A stretch of DNA of 19,540 bases, taken from NCBI GenBank assembly GCA_905215755.1, contig CAJMRE010000034.1, positions 1 to 19,540 on the forward strand. The letters run 5' to 3'. This DNA is from an uncultured bacterium (GTDB lineage Bacteria > Actinomycetota > Coriobacteriia > Coriobacteriales > Coriobacteriaceae). Below are positions 6,240 through 13,729 of the stretch, piece after piece. The position numbers were made by a program, and so were the translations under genes. Position 1 is the stretch's first letter. Every line of letters starts with the position of its first letter. The notes beneath the pieces are model-generated. The model was given only the letters and a program-made list of their open reading frames with translations. It had not been told where the DNA came from and ran no database searches.

Positions 6240-7664
6240 ATGAAGACCATCAAGCTTGCTCCCGGTGAGCGCCTCGTTACCAACCAGCTCAACCGTAAGG
6301 GCGTGCTGCCGCAAAACATCGTCGACACCGCTCGCGATATCGTGGCCAACGTGCGTGCCAATGGCGATGCCGCGGTGCGCGATTACTGCCAGCGTTTTGA
6401 TGGCGTTGAGCTGCAGAGCTTCCGTCTGCCGCAGGAGCAGATCGATGCCGCGCTCGAAGGCCTCGATCCGGCCTTTGTCGCCGCACTTGAGAAGGCCGCG
6501 CGCCAGATTCGCGAGTTCCACCAGCGCGAGGTCGAGCAGAGCTGGTTTACCACGCGCCCGGACGGCACAATGCTCGGCGTTAAAGTGACCCCGCTCGCGG
6601 CTGCCGGCATCTACGTGCCGGGCGGTCGCGCGCAGTATCCCTCCACCGTGCTCATGAACGCCATTCCCGCCAAGGTGGCCGGCGTCAAGCGCGTGGTCAT
6701 GGTGACTCCGCCGCAAAAAGATGGCCTGATCAGCCCGTATACGCTTGCGGCTGCCAAGCTCGGAGGCGTGGACGAGATCTATATGGTGGGCGGCGCCCAG
6801 GCCGTGGCCGCGCTGGCGTACGGCACCGAGACCATTCCGCGTGTCGACAAGATCATCGGCCCGGGCAACGCCTTTGTCGCTGCTGCCAAACAGATTGTCT
6901 CGGGTGACGTGGGTATCGATATGGTCGCCGGTCCCTCCGAGGTCTGCGTGCTGGCTGACGCCACGGCCAAGCCCATGGTGGTCGCGGCTGACCTGATGGC
7001 CCAGGCCGAGCACGATCCGTTGGCTGCCTGCTATCTGGTGACCTGCGACGAGCAGTTTGCGCGTGAGGTCGAGGCGGGTATCGACATCCTGGTGGCGCAG
7101 TCGCCGCGCGCCGAGATCACGCGCGCTTCACTCGATAACGAAGGCACCATTGTGGTGGCCGCCGACATGGCTGCCGCCGTCGAGGCTGTGAACACCGTGG
7201 CGCCCGAGCACCTGGAGCTGCACTGCAAGGATGCGATGGGCCTGCTCGGCGGCATTCGCAACGCCGGAGCCATCTTTGTGGGCGCTTGGAGCTCCGAGCC
7301 GCTCGGCGATTACGTCGCCGGCCCCAATCACACGCTGCCGACCGGCGGCACGGCCATGTTCTCCAACCCGCTTTCGGTGGAGGAGTTCGTCAAGCGCTCG
7401 AGTGTCATTTGCTATACACCCGAGGGCCTGCTCTCCGATGCTCCCGCTACGCAGCGCCTGGCAGAGGCCGAGGGCCTGTGGGCACACGCGCTTTCTGCCG
7501 CACTGCGTCGTCGTGTGCTGGAGCAGGGCGAGGATGCCGTGAGCGCCGAGTCGCTGGCCGCGGCCGACCTGACCAAGGTTGCCTGGCCGGGCGATACGAC
7601 CGCGACGGTTGCCGAGGGCGTGGACTTGGCGGCCGCTGCCGGTGTGACCGGCGAGGAGGCCTAA
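6240..7664 (+). CDS. hisD: Histidinol dehydrogenase
   Basis: Zinc- and NAD-dependent enzyme for the last two oxidations, histidinol to histidine. Ligand and catalytic positions are all present: Gln255 and His258 (MAQAEHDP), the Glu323/His324 pair (APEHLELH), Asp357 (GDYVAGPNHT) and His416 (LWAHALS). All are offset by three from the E. coli numbering. The family signature around 215-245 (GPGNAFVAAAKQ, then VGIDMVAGPSEV) is intact. At 474 residues it is longer than the usual 430-435. The excess is a C-terminal tail of about 43 residues, rich in Ala, Glu and Val. The spacer from hisG (105 bases) is GC-rich with no convincing promoter. A GATAGGGGAT element precedes the ATG. Confidence 0.96.
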   Translation: MKTIKLAPGERLVTNQLNRKGVLPQNIVDTARDIVANVRANGDAAVRDYCQRFDGVELQSFRLPQEQIDAALEGLDPAFVAALEKAARQIREFHQREVEQSWFTTRPDGTMLGVKVTPLAAAGIYVPGGRAQYPSTVLMNAIPAKVAGVKRVVMVTPPQKDGLISPYTLAAAKLGGVDEIYMVGGAQAVAALAYGTETIPRVDKIIGPGNAFVAAAKQIVSGDVGIDMVAGPSEVCVLADATAKPMVVAADLMAQAEHDPLAACYLVTCDEQFAREVEAGIDILVAQSPRAEITRASLDNEGTIVVAADMAAAVEAVNTVAPEHLELHCKDAMGLLGGIRNAGAIFVGAWSSEPLGDYVAGPNHTLPTGGTAMFSNPLSVEEFVKRSSVICYTPEGLLSDAPATQRLAEAEGLWAHALSAALRRRVLEQGEDAVSAESLAAADLTKVAWPGDTTATVAEGVDLAAAAGVTGEEA

Positions 7665-7665
7665 T

Positions 7666-8781
7666 ATGGCCGAGCTTTCACCCCGCATGAAGGAGCTCGT
7701 CCAGCCTTACCTGGCCGATATTGAGCCCTATGATCCCAGCTTTACGCCCACGCGCATCAACCTTTCGGCCAACGAGAACACCTATCCCGTGCCGACCGGC
7801 GTGCGCGAGGCGGTCGACGCTGCCCTGGCTGCCACACCGCTCAATCGCTATCCCGATCCCATGTCGAACGATCTGCGCGACGAGCTTGCTGCCTGGCATG
7901 GCGTGGCGCGCGAGAATGTCTGCGTGGGAAACGGCGGCGACGAGCTGCTCTATAACTACCTGTTGGCGTTTGGCGGCGTGGGACGGACCCTGCTCAACTG
8001 CCCGCCGTGCTTTAGCGAGTACGCGTTCTTTGCGTCGCTCTGCCAGACCGAGGTGCGTGACGTGTGGCGCGACCCCGCGACCTTTGAGCTCGACCAGACA
8101 GCCGTGCTTGCGGCAGCGCCCGAGTGCAACCTGGCAATCGTGACCTCGCCCAATAACCCCACGGGCGACGTGGCGCCGTTCGACTTTATCGCGGCGCTGT
8201 GCGATGCGTGCCCCGGCATGGTGATGGTCGACGAGGCCTACGTTGAGTTTGCCGACGATTCGTTTGGCGCGGCCACCACGGCGCAGGGCCTTATCGCCGA
8301 GCATCCCAACCTGGTGATTTTACATACGCTGTCCAAGGCGTTTGGCGCTGCCGGCACGCGTCTGGGCTACGTGATCGCGGCGTCCGAGGTCATCGACGTG
8401 TTCGCGGCGATTCGCCAGATCTATTCGGTCAACGTGCTGAGCCAGGCGGCGGCGCTTGCCTGCGTGCGTGCCCGCGATGCGTACACGCCCGTGGTGGCAC
8501 AGGTCGCATCCGAGCGCGAGCGCGAGCTGTGCGCCCTGCGCGCGATGGCTACCGAGGGCCTGCCCGTGGAGGCATGGCCGAGCGCGGCGAACTTTGTGCT
8601 CGTGCGTACGCCGCATGCCACGCGCGTGCGCGAGCGCCTACGCGACGAGTATTCGATTTTGGTGCGCGACTTTAGCTATGCGCCGGGGCTTGCGGACTGT
8701 CTGCGCATTACCGTGGGCACGCCGCAGGAAAACGATGAGGTACTGGCTGCGTTTGCCGTGCTGGTGAAGGAGGAGATCTAG
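7666..8781 (+). CDS. hisC: Histidinol-phosphate aminotransferase
   Basis: PLP-dependent transaminase converting imidazole acetol phosphate to histidinol phosphate with glutamate as donor. The 371-residue protein has the class-II-type core: NLSANENTYPVP near the N-terminus, TSPNNPTGD, MVDEAYVEF, and SKAFGAAGTRLGY with the PLP Schiff-base Lys at 224. The start lies 1 base after the hisD stop, with its ribosome binding site (GGAGG) inside hisD. The gene abuts hisB directly. Neighbours make the histidine role firm, although such enzymes can also act on aromatic substrates. Confidence 0.95.
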   Translation: MAELSPRMKELVQPYLADIEPYDPSFTPTRINLSANENTYPVPTGVREAVDAALAATPLNRYPDPMSNDLRDELAAWHGVARENVCVGNGGDELLYNYLLAFGGVGRTLLNCPPCFSEYAFFASLCQTEVRDVWRDPATFELDQTAVLAAAPECNLAIVTSPNNPTGDVAPFDFIAALCDACPGMVMVDEAYVEFADDSFGAATTAQGLIAEHPNLVILHTLSKAFGAAGTRLGYVIAASEVIDVFAAIRQIYSVNVLSQAAALACVRARDAYTPVVAQVASERERELCALRAMATEGLPVEAWPSAANFVLVRTPHATRVRERLRDEYSILVRDFSYAPGLADCLRITVGTPQENDEVLAAFAVLVKEEI

Positions 8782-9369
8782 ATGGGCCGTTATGCCGAGG
8801 TGACCCGCAAGACGGGGGAGACCGACATTGTCGTCAAACTCGACCTGGATGGAACCGGTACGTGCGATATCTCGACCGGCGTGCCGTTTTTCGACCATAT
8901 GCTCAACGCCTTTGGCCGCCATGGCCTGTTCGATTTGACGGTGCATGCGGTAGGCGATGTGGAAGTCGATGCGCACCATACCGTCGAGGACACGGGCATT
9001 GTGCTGGGCGAGGCGTTTTGCCGGGCGCTGGGCGACAAAGCGGGTATTACGCGCTTTGCCGATGCGGCGATCGCCATGGACGAGACGCTCGTGATGGCCG
9101 CCGTGGACATTTCGGGTCGCGGCCAGGCCTACTGCGAGCTGCCCGTGCCGACCGAGCGCGTGGGCAGCTTCGATACCGAGCTGGCTGTCGAGTTCTTCTA
9201 TGCCTTTGCGCGCGATGCCAAACTTACGCTGCACGTGCGCGAGCTGGCGGGCGGCAACTCGCATCACATTATCGAGGCCGCCTTTAAGGCCGTGGGCCGC
9301 ACGATGCGCCACGCCTGCGAGCTCGATCCCCGCGTGCAGGGCATCCCCAGCACCAAGGGCTCGCTGTAA
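8782..9369 (+). CDS. hisB: Imidazoleglycerol-phosphate dehydratase
   Basis: Dehydrates imidazole glycerol phosphate to imidazole acetol phosphate. It is a monofunctional enzyme of 195 residues without the phosphatase domain of E. coli HisB. That fits the separate PHP phosphatase downstream. Manganese-binding His-rich signatures are present: FFDHMLNAFGRH, DVEVDAHHTVEDTGI and AGGNSHHIIEAAFKA. The ATG follows the hisC stop with no gap, and GAAGGAGGAG in the hisC tail is the ribosome binding site. The stop codon forms the outer edge of a large inverted repeat. Confidence 0.96.
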   Translation: MGRYAEVTRKTGETDIVVKLDLDGTGTCDISTGVPFFDHMLNAFGRHGLFDLTVHAVGDVEVDAHHTVEDTGIVLGEAFCRALGDKAGITRFADAAIAMDETLVMAAVDISGRGQAYCELPVPTERVGSFDTELAVEFFYAFARDAKLTLHVRELAGGNSHHIIEAAFKAVGRTMRHACELDPRVQGIPSTKGSL

Positions 9370-9482
9370 CCTGCCAAAAAGGGACAGGTTTATTTTGGCA
9401 GGTTTTATCTGCGGAAATGCTGTCTCATGTGGTGGGTGAACGTTTAACCGACCAAAATAAACCTGTCCCTTTTTGGCAGGTT
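9368..9482. repeat. 31-bp perfect inverted repeat between hisB and hisH
   Basis: Arms 9368-9398 and 9452-9482 are exact reverse complements, separated by 53 bases. The left arm starts in the hisB stop codon. Its core reads CCTGCCAAAAAGGGACAGG followed by TTTATTTTGG. A shorter nested hairpin also exists: CCTGCCAAAA (9370-9379) with TTTTGGCAGG (9393-9402), followed by TTTT. That nested hairpin resembles an intrinsic terminator. The AT-rich arms differ in composition from the surrounding genes and look like an inserted palindromic element (REP or MITE type). Confidence 0.85.
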
Positions 9483-9507
9483 TTGAATGGGAAAAGGGAG
9501 GGGTCGC

Positions 9508-10209
9508 GTGGGCGAACCAAAGATTGTGGTGGTCGACTACCACAAGGGCAACTTGTCGAGCGTCGTGCGCGGGCTTGCGCGCGCCGGTGCCGCCGCCTGC
9601 ACATCGGACGATCCGGAGCAGATCTGCAACGCCGACGGCCTGGTCATCCCGGGCGTGGGCGCGTTCTATGACGCAATCGCCTTTATGCGCCAGAGCGGCG
9701 AGGAGGTGGCCGTGCTCGATGCCGTTGCCGCCGGAACTCCGCTGCTCGGCATCTGCCTGGGCCTTCAGCTATTTTTTGAGCGCGGCAACGAGGGCGTGCC
9801 TGCGGACGAGGGTGCGGACGCGGACGACGATGCCTCCGAGCAGGCCGGTGGTCCCTGGGTCGATGGCCTGGGCATCATGCGTGGCTCGTGCACGCACCTG
9901 GAATCAAGCCGCCTGAAGGTCCCGCACGTGGGCTGGGACCAGGTGCACATGACGCCCGCCGGTGCGGCCGATCCGTTGCTTGCCGGTTTTGCCGAGGGCG
10001 CCAACATGTATTTCACTCACAGCTACGCGGTGGCCGACGACGTCGATGCCGCCGATGTGTTGGCGCGCACGCACTATACACGGAGCTTCCCGTGCATCGT
10101 GCGCCACGGCAACGTGTGGGGCTGCCAGTTCCATCCCGAGAAATCCTCCGCGCTGGGTCAGCGTATCCTTAAGAACTTCGTCAGCATCGTCGAGGAGGTT
10201 GGCCGATGA
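9508..10209 (+). CDS. hisH: Imidazole glycerol phosphate synthase, glutaminase subunit
   Basis: Class-I glutamine amidotransferase that supplies ammonia to HisF. Numbered from GTG 9508, the triad is Cys83 (GICLGLQLFF), His209 and Glu211 (FHPEKSS). The GTG start is preferred because AAGGGAGGGG ends 4 bases before it and the product then begins close to the first strand (IVVVDYHKGNLSSV). An in-frame ATG at 9487 would add seven residues and has no comparable site. An acidic insert of about 18 residues follows the nucleophile region (PADEGADADDDASEQ), absent from typical HisH. The stop overlaps the hisA start as ATGA. Confidence 0.93.
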   Translation: MGEPKIVVVDYHKGNLSSVVRGLARAGAAACTSDDPEQICNADGLVIPGVGAFYDAIAFMRQSGEEVAVLDAVAAGTPLLGICLGLQLFFERGNEGVPADEGADADDDASEQAGGPWVDGLGIMRGSCTHLESSRLKVPHVGWDQVHMTPAGAADPLLAGFAEGANMYFTHSYAVADDVDAADVLARTHYTRSFPCIVRHGNVWGCQFHPEKSSALGQRILKNFVSIVEEVGR

Positions 10210-10991
10210 TTCTGTTTCCCGCAATCGATCTGATCGGCGGCAAGGTTGTGCGCCTGGAGCGCGGCGACCGCACCCGCTGCAAGGTATATTCCGACGACCC
10301 CGTGGCCGTCGCCCGTTCGTTTGCCGAGCAGGGCGCAAGCTGGGTGCACGTCGTCGACCTGTCCGCTGCCTTTGGTGAGGACGAGGATACATGCGCTGCC
10401 AACTCGGCGGCGATTAAGGCCATCTGCGGCGTCGACGGTCTGTCCGTGGACGTGGGCGGCGGCGTTCGCTCGCTCGCACGCATCGATGAGCTGGCAGGCT
10501 ATGGTGCTCGCCGCATTGCGCTGGGCACCGTGCTCGTGACCGAGCCGGGTTTTGCTGAGGTGGCAGCCCAAGGCTTTGGCGAGCTGCTGGTCGCCGACAT
10601 TGCCGCACGCGACGGCCAGGTTAAGGTGAACGGCTGGCGCGACGGCGCGGGCGTGGCGCTCGACGATGCCGTGGGGCAGCTTACCGAGCTGGGCTTTAAG
10701 CATCTGGTGTATACCGACATCGCGCGTGATGGCATGCAGACGGGCATCGACGTGGCGGCATATCGCCATGTGGCCGAGGTCGCGGGCTTTCCCGTCGTGG
10801 CGTCGGGCGGTATCTCGACGCTCGGCGATATCCGTGCGCTTGCCGCGGTAGGTGGGGGCGCGATTGAAGGCGCCATCACCGGTCGCGCGCTCTACGAAGG
10901 CAACTTTACGCTGGTTCAGGCGCTGGCCGCCGCCCGAGGGGGAGGAGTAGACCATGCTTACCAAACGCGTGATTCCCTGTCTGGATGTTAA
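10206..10991 (+). CDS. hisA: ProFAR isomerase (phosphoribosylformimino-AICAR-P isomerase)
   Basis: TIM-barrel isomerase for the fourth step of the pathway. Asp8 (FPAIDLIGG) and Asp171 (YTDIARDG) are the general acid and base. VDVGGGVRS and ASGGIST form the phosphate-binding loops. The 261-residue frame is slightly longer than the usual 240-250 because its final residues run 38 bases into hisF. The extra tail after about residue 245 is not conserved-looking. The start overlaps the hisH stop by 4 bases. No TrpF-like bifunctional (PriA) claim can be made from sequence alone, although PriA is common in other actinobacteria. Confidence 0.94.
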   Translation: MILFPAIDLIGGKVVRLERGDRTRCKVYSDDPVAVARSFAEQGASWVHVVDLSAAFGEDEDTCAANSAAIKAICGVDGLSVDVGGGVRSLARIDELAGYGARRIALGTVLVTEPGFAEVAAQGFGELLVADIAARDGQVKVNGWRDGAGVALDDAVGQLTELGFKHLVYTDIARDGMQTGIDVAAYRHVAEVAGFPVVASGGISTLGDIRALAAVGGGAIEGAITGRALYEGNFTLVQALAAARGGGVDHAYQTRDSLSGC

Positions 10992-11736
10992 GGACGGCCG
11001 CGTGGTCAAGGGCGTCAACTTTGTGAGCCTGCGCGATGCTGGCGACCCGGTGGAGCTGGCCCGCGCCTACGACCGCGAGGGTGCGGACGAGGTCGTCTTC
11101 CTGGACATTACCGCGACGAGCGACAACCGTGCGACGACTATCGAGATGGCGGCGCATGCGGCCGAGGAGCTGGCCATTCCCTATACCGTGGGCGGCGGCT
11201 TTCGCGACCTGGCGGGCATGCGCACCATGGTTGCCGCCGGTGCCGACAAGGTGTCGCTCAACTCGGCGGCTGTGCGCGATCCGTCGCTGATCAGCCAGGC
11301 TGCCGCGGCGTTTGGCAGCCAGGCCGTGGTTGTGGCGATCGATGCCAAGCGCGTCGGCTTGCCCGGAGCATCCGGTGCCGACAAGTGGGAGGTCTTTACC
11401 GCAGGAGGCCGCAACGCCACGGGTATCGATGCGGTGGCGTGGGCCGAGGAGGCGGCTCGCCGCGGCGCCGGCGAGATCCTGCTGACCAGCATGGATCGCG
11501 ACGGCACCAAGGCTGGCTTTGACCTGGCGCTCACCCGCGCCGTGGCGCGCGCGGTGCCAATCCCCGTCATCGCGAGCGGTGGCGTGGGCACGCTCGAGCA
11601 TTTCGCTGAGGGCGTGATCGAGGGCGAGGCCGATGCCGTGCTGGCGGCGAGCGTCTTTCACTTTGGAACCTTCAGCATTCGCGAAGTCAAAGAGTATATG
11701 GCCTCTCAAGGTATTCCTGTGAGGTTGGACTTCTAG
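10954..11736 (+). CDS. hisF: Imidazole glycerol phosphate synthase, cyclase subunit
   Basis: TIM-barrel cyclase that uses HisH-derived ammonia to form imidazole glycerol phosphate and AICAR. Catalytic Asp11 (PCLDVKDGRVVKG) and Asp130 (VAIDAKR) are present, with TVGGGFRD and ASGGVGT phosphate loops. The C-terminus is family-like (REVKEYMASQGIPVRLDF). At 260 residues it is slightly long for HisF (about 253). The ATG lies inside the end of hisA (38-base overlap), with GGGGGAGGAG just upstream. Order hisH-hisA-hisF is the common bacterial arrangement. Confidence 0.97.
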   Translation: MLTKRVIPCLDVKDGRVVKGVNFVSLRDAGDPVELARAYDREGADEVVFLDITATSDNRATTIEMAAHAAEELAIPYTVGGGFRDLAGMRTMVAAGADKVSLNSAAVRDPSLISQAAAAFGSQAVVVAIDAKRVGLPGASGADKWEVFTAGGRNATGIDAVAWAEEAARRGAGEILLTSMDRDGTKAGFDLALTRAVARAVPIPVIASGGVGTLEHFAEGVIEGEADAVLAASVFHFGTFSIREVKEYMASQGIPVRLDF

Positions 11737-11757
11737 TGCTGCGGGCTGCGCTGCGGC

Positions 11758-11851
11758 TTGTCCAGGCACCGCATCTTGCCGCTCAAACCGTCGCTCGCGT
11801 ACCAAAGTACGCGTCGCTCCTCTTTCGTGGCAACCTGCGGCACCTGGACAA
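11758..11851. repeat. Imperfect inverted repeat between hisF and hisI
   Basis: Arms of 23 bases (11758-11780 and 11829-11851) match at 19 positions. The outer TTGTCCAGG/CCTGGACAA is exact. In the centre, GCGTAC (11797-11802) and GTACGC (11807-11812) form a second small hairpin around CAAA, flanked by direct copies of GTCGCTC. The element fills most of the 153-base spacer. No T run follows. Confidence 0.7.
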
Positions 11852-11889
11852 CCCTCGCCGACATGTGATGTTTAAATTGGGGAATTGAA

Positions 11890-12231
11890 ATGAGAGAAAT
11901 TACTACTCCAGCGGATCTTAAATACGACGCCAAAGGATTGATCCCTTGTGTGGTTCAGCAATATGACACCGGCGAGGTGCTTATGGTTGCTTGGATGAAC
12001 GAGGAATCGGTGGGGTTGACGCTCAAGACCGGTACCACGTGGTTTTGGAGCCGCAGCCGCCAAGAGCTCTGGAATAAGGGCGCGACGAGCGGCAACATGC
12101 AGGAGGTCAAGGAGCTCTGGGCCGACTGCGATAGCGATACACTGCTGGTCAAGGTCGACTCGCCGGGTCCAGCCTGCCACACCGGCAACCGTACCTGCTT
12201 CTTTAAGCGCGTGGAAGGGGGAGTGCGATGA
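11890..12231 (+). CDS. hisI: Phosphoribosyl-AMP cyclohydrolase
   Basis: Opens the adenine ring of phosphoribosyl-AMP, the third pathway step. It is a monofunctional 113-residue enzyme. Zinc-binding Cys80, Cys96 and Cys103 keep the 16 and 7 residue spacing of archaeal and bacterial HisI. Asp79, Asp81 and Asp83 (DCDSD) supply the magnesium site. WSRSRQELWNKGATSGN is the core signature. A weak TTGGGG element precedes the ATG. The next ORF overlaps its stop as ATGA. hisE is encoded separately two genes on, instead of being fused as in enterobacteria. Confidence 0.96.
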   Translation: MREITTPADLKYDAKGLIPCVVQQYDTGEVLMVAWMNEESVGLTLKTGTTWFWSRSRQELWNKGATSGNMQEVKELWADCDSDTLLVKVDSPGPACHTGNRTCFFKRVEGGVR

Positions 12232-12455
12232 AAGTCGTGACGCCGTTCGAGGTCGCCGACTGCAACACCGAGCTCCTCCGCGCGGGCGTGCCATGTCGCG
12301 TGCACCTGACTGATGCCTGCGGGGCGCAGTCGCTTTGGCTCGAGGCCGAGAAGGAAAGGCTCGATGAGGCCCATGCCGTCATCGTCGAGTTCTTTGAGAA
12401 AAAGGGCGCAAAGCCTCGGTTCGATGAGACCGGTACCTACTTTACGCTGCAGTAA
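12228..12455 (+). CDS. Unidentified small protein embedded in the his operon
   Basis: A 75-residue acidic protein that I cannot assign. It starts on the hisI stop (ATGA overlap), with GAAGGGGGAG just upstream, and is followed after 15 bases by hisE. That makes it a translated member of the operon. Visible features are three Cys (VADC near residue 12, VPC near 23, TDAC near 30), an AGVPCRVHLTDACG core, a SLWLEAE strand, then an amphipathic helix (RLDEAHAVIVEFFEKKG). It has no signal peptide or membrane segment. The alternating strand-helix pattern weakly recalls small ferredoxin-like signal-transducing domains (DUF2007 type), but this is a guess. Codon use matches the neighbours. Confidence 0.8.
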   Translation: MKVVTPFEVADCNTELLRAGVPCRVHLTDACGAQSLWLEAEKERLDEAHAVIVEFFEKKGAKPRFDETGTYFTLQ

Positions 12456-12470
12456 CGAGAGGAAATAACC

Positions 12471-12788
12471 ATGGGAGTCAGAACAGCTAACGTGCAGCCG
12501 GGAAATATCGGTGAGACGCTGACGGGGCTGGCCGAGGTGATTCATGGCCGTCGCGACGCGTCGCCGCAGGAGAGCTATACCGCGCGTCTGTTGACCGACG
12601 TCGAGGACGAGCTGCTCAAGAAGCTTGCCGAGGAGGCGAGCGAGGTCATCATGGCCTGCAAGGATAACGATCACGACCACATCCGCTACGAGGCCGGCGA
12701 CCTGGTCTACCACCTGCTCGTGACGCTTGAGCGCTACGGCATCACCCTCGACGAGCTTGCCGGCGAACTCAACGCCCGCCGCCACTAG
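12471..12788 (+). CDS. hisE: Phosphoribosyl-ATP pyrophosphatase
   Basis: Hydrolyses phosphoribosyl-ATP to phosphoribosyl-AMP, the second step. The 105-residue all-alpha protein has the MazG-like metal motif: KKLAEEASEVIMA (Glu-Glu-x-x-Glu) and YEAGDLVYHLLV (Glu-x-x-Asp). Its length is usual for stand-alone HisE. GAGAGGAAAT sits 7 to 8 bases before the ATG. It is the last + strand gene of the his operon and converges on the histidinol phosphatase with 29 bases between stops. Confidence 0.96.
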   Translation: MGVRTANVQPGNIGETLTGLAEVIHGRRDASPQESYTARLLTDVEDELLKKLAEEASEVIMACKDNDHDHIRYEAGDLVYHLLVTLERYGITLDELAGELNARRH

Positions 12789-12817
12789 TCATTTAAGAAC
12801 GTCCCCAACGACTAGTC

Positions 12818-13729
12818 TTAGGCGAGGGGTGTGGGTTGCCATTCGCCGGTGGGGTGGGGGATATCGAAGGCCCGGTAGCCGCAGTCGTAGGCGTGGGCCT
12901 GAGCCTCGCGGATGTTCCAGCAGATGTCGCAGGCGCGGTGTGCGTCCGAGCCAAAAGTGATCGGCACCTCGGCGTGGGCAAAGCAACGCAACAGTCCCGT
13001 CGAGGGGTAATAGTCGTCGAGGCCCTTGCGCGGCGCGGCGGTCGAGACTTCGACACGGTGACCCGTATCGTGGGCACATTCGGCCATCTGCTCCCAAAAC
13101 GGCGCGGGGTCAAAATCGGGCGCAAAGCCTTCCTTCGAAAAGCGCATGACCAGGTCGGGGTGGGCCATCACATCAAAGTTAAGCGGGCTCTCGCAGGCGC
13201 GGCACCAGTCATCGACATAGCGCTCCCACACACCGCGCACGCCCAGGTTTTCCCAAACATGCAGGTTGGTGTCGTCGTCGATCCAACCGCAGCGCGAATC
13301 GGGCGTATCGGGACGAGCGACGTTTTCCGTTCCCGCCGTGCCCGCGGCGCCGGCCATGATATCGCCTGGGTTGCCAATCCAATGCACGCTGCCCAAGCGC
13401 ACTATGGCACCCGCGGACCAGCGCTCAACCAAAGGCTCGCAACCTTCGTACCAGTCGCATTCAAAGCCATAGACAAGCTCGAGCTCCGGCGCGATCTGCG
13501 CGGCGAGCTTGCGGGCGTCCTCAAATGCCAGGCGATGTGCCGTCAGGTCGCCCTCGACAACTTGCACTTCGCAGTTGGCGTCCATGCTGGCGGGCAGGGT
13601 GAGATGGTCGGTCGAGACCATAGCGCGGCAGCCGGCCGCAGCAGCGGCGCGTACGTTGTCCTCAAACGAGGCATGGCCATCCGAAAACGAAGTGTGGGTG
13701 TGGCAATCGACCAGCGGGCAGGTGGGCAT
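12818..13729 (-). CDS. hisJ: PHP-family histidinol-phosphate phosphatase
   Basis: Predicted metal-dependent phosphatase converting histidinol phosphate to histidinol, the one step not covered by the + strand operon. PHP metal-ligand motifs occur in order: DCHTHTSFSDGH (His10, His12), STDHL (Asp41, His42), GFECDW, GSVHWI, MAHPDL and GSDAH near the C-terminus. The 303-residue form starts at the ATG read from 13729, with AAAGGAGT just upstream. The frame is open further upstream but lacks a better site. An Ala/Gly-rich insert follows GSVHWIG. PHP proteins also include other phosphoesterases. The position beside hisE and the absence of a HisB-N domain support HisJ. Confidence 0.85.
   Translation of the reverse strand: MPTCPLVDCHTHTSFSDGHASFEDNVRAAAAAGCRAMVSTDHLTLPASMDANCEVQVVEGDLTAHRLAFEDARKLAAQIAPELELVYGFECDWYEGCEPLVERWSAGAIVRLGSVHWIGNPGDIMAGAAGTAGTENVARPDTPDSRCGWIDDDTNLHVWENLGVRGVWERYVDDWCRACESPLNFDVMAHPDLVMRFSKEGFAPDFDPAPFWEQMAECAHDTGHRVEVSTAAPRKGLDDYYPSTGLLRCFAHAEVPITFGSDAHRACDICWNIREAQAHAYDCGYRAFDIPHPTGEWQPTPLA

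Noticed and set aside
5523..7013. A 496-codon minus-strand open frame spanning hisG and hisD
   Set aside because: It covers two clearly real + strand genes and their spacer, has no recognisable domain or ribosome binding site, and is a codon-bias artefact.
12784..12816. ACTAGTC/GACTAGT pair as a bidirectional terminator between hisE and hisJ
   Set aside because: A 7-bp AT-containing stem with a 19-base loop and no T run. Too weak to call.
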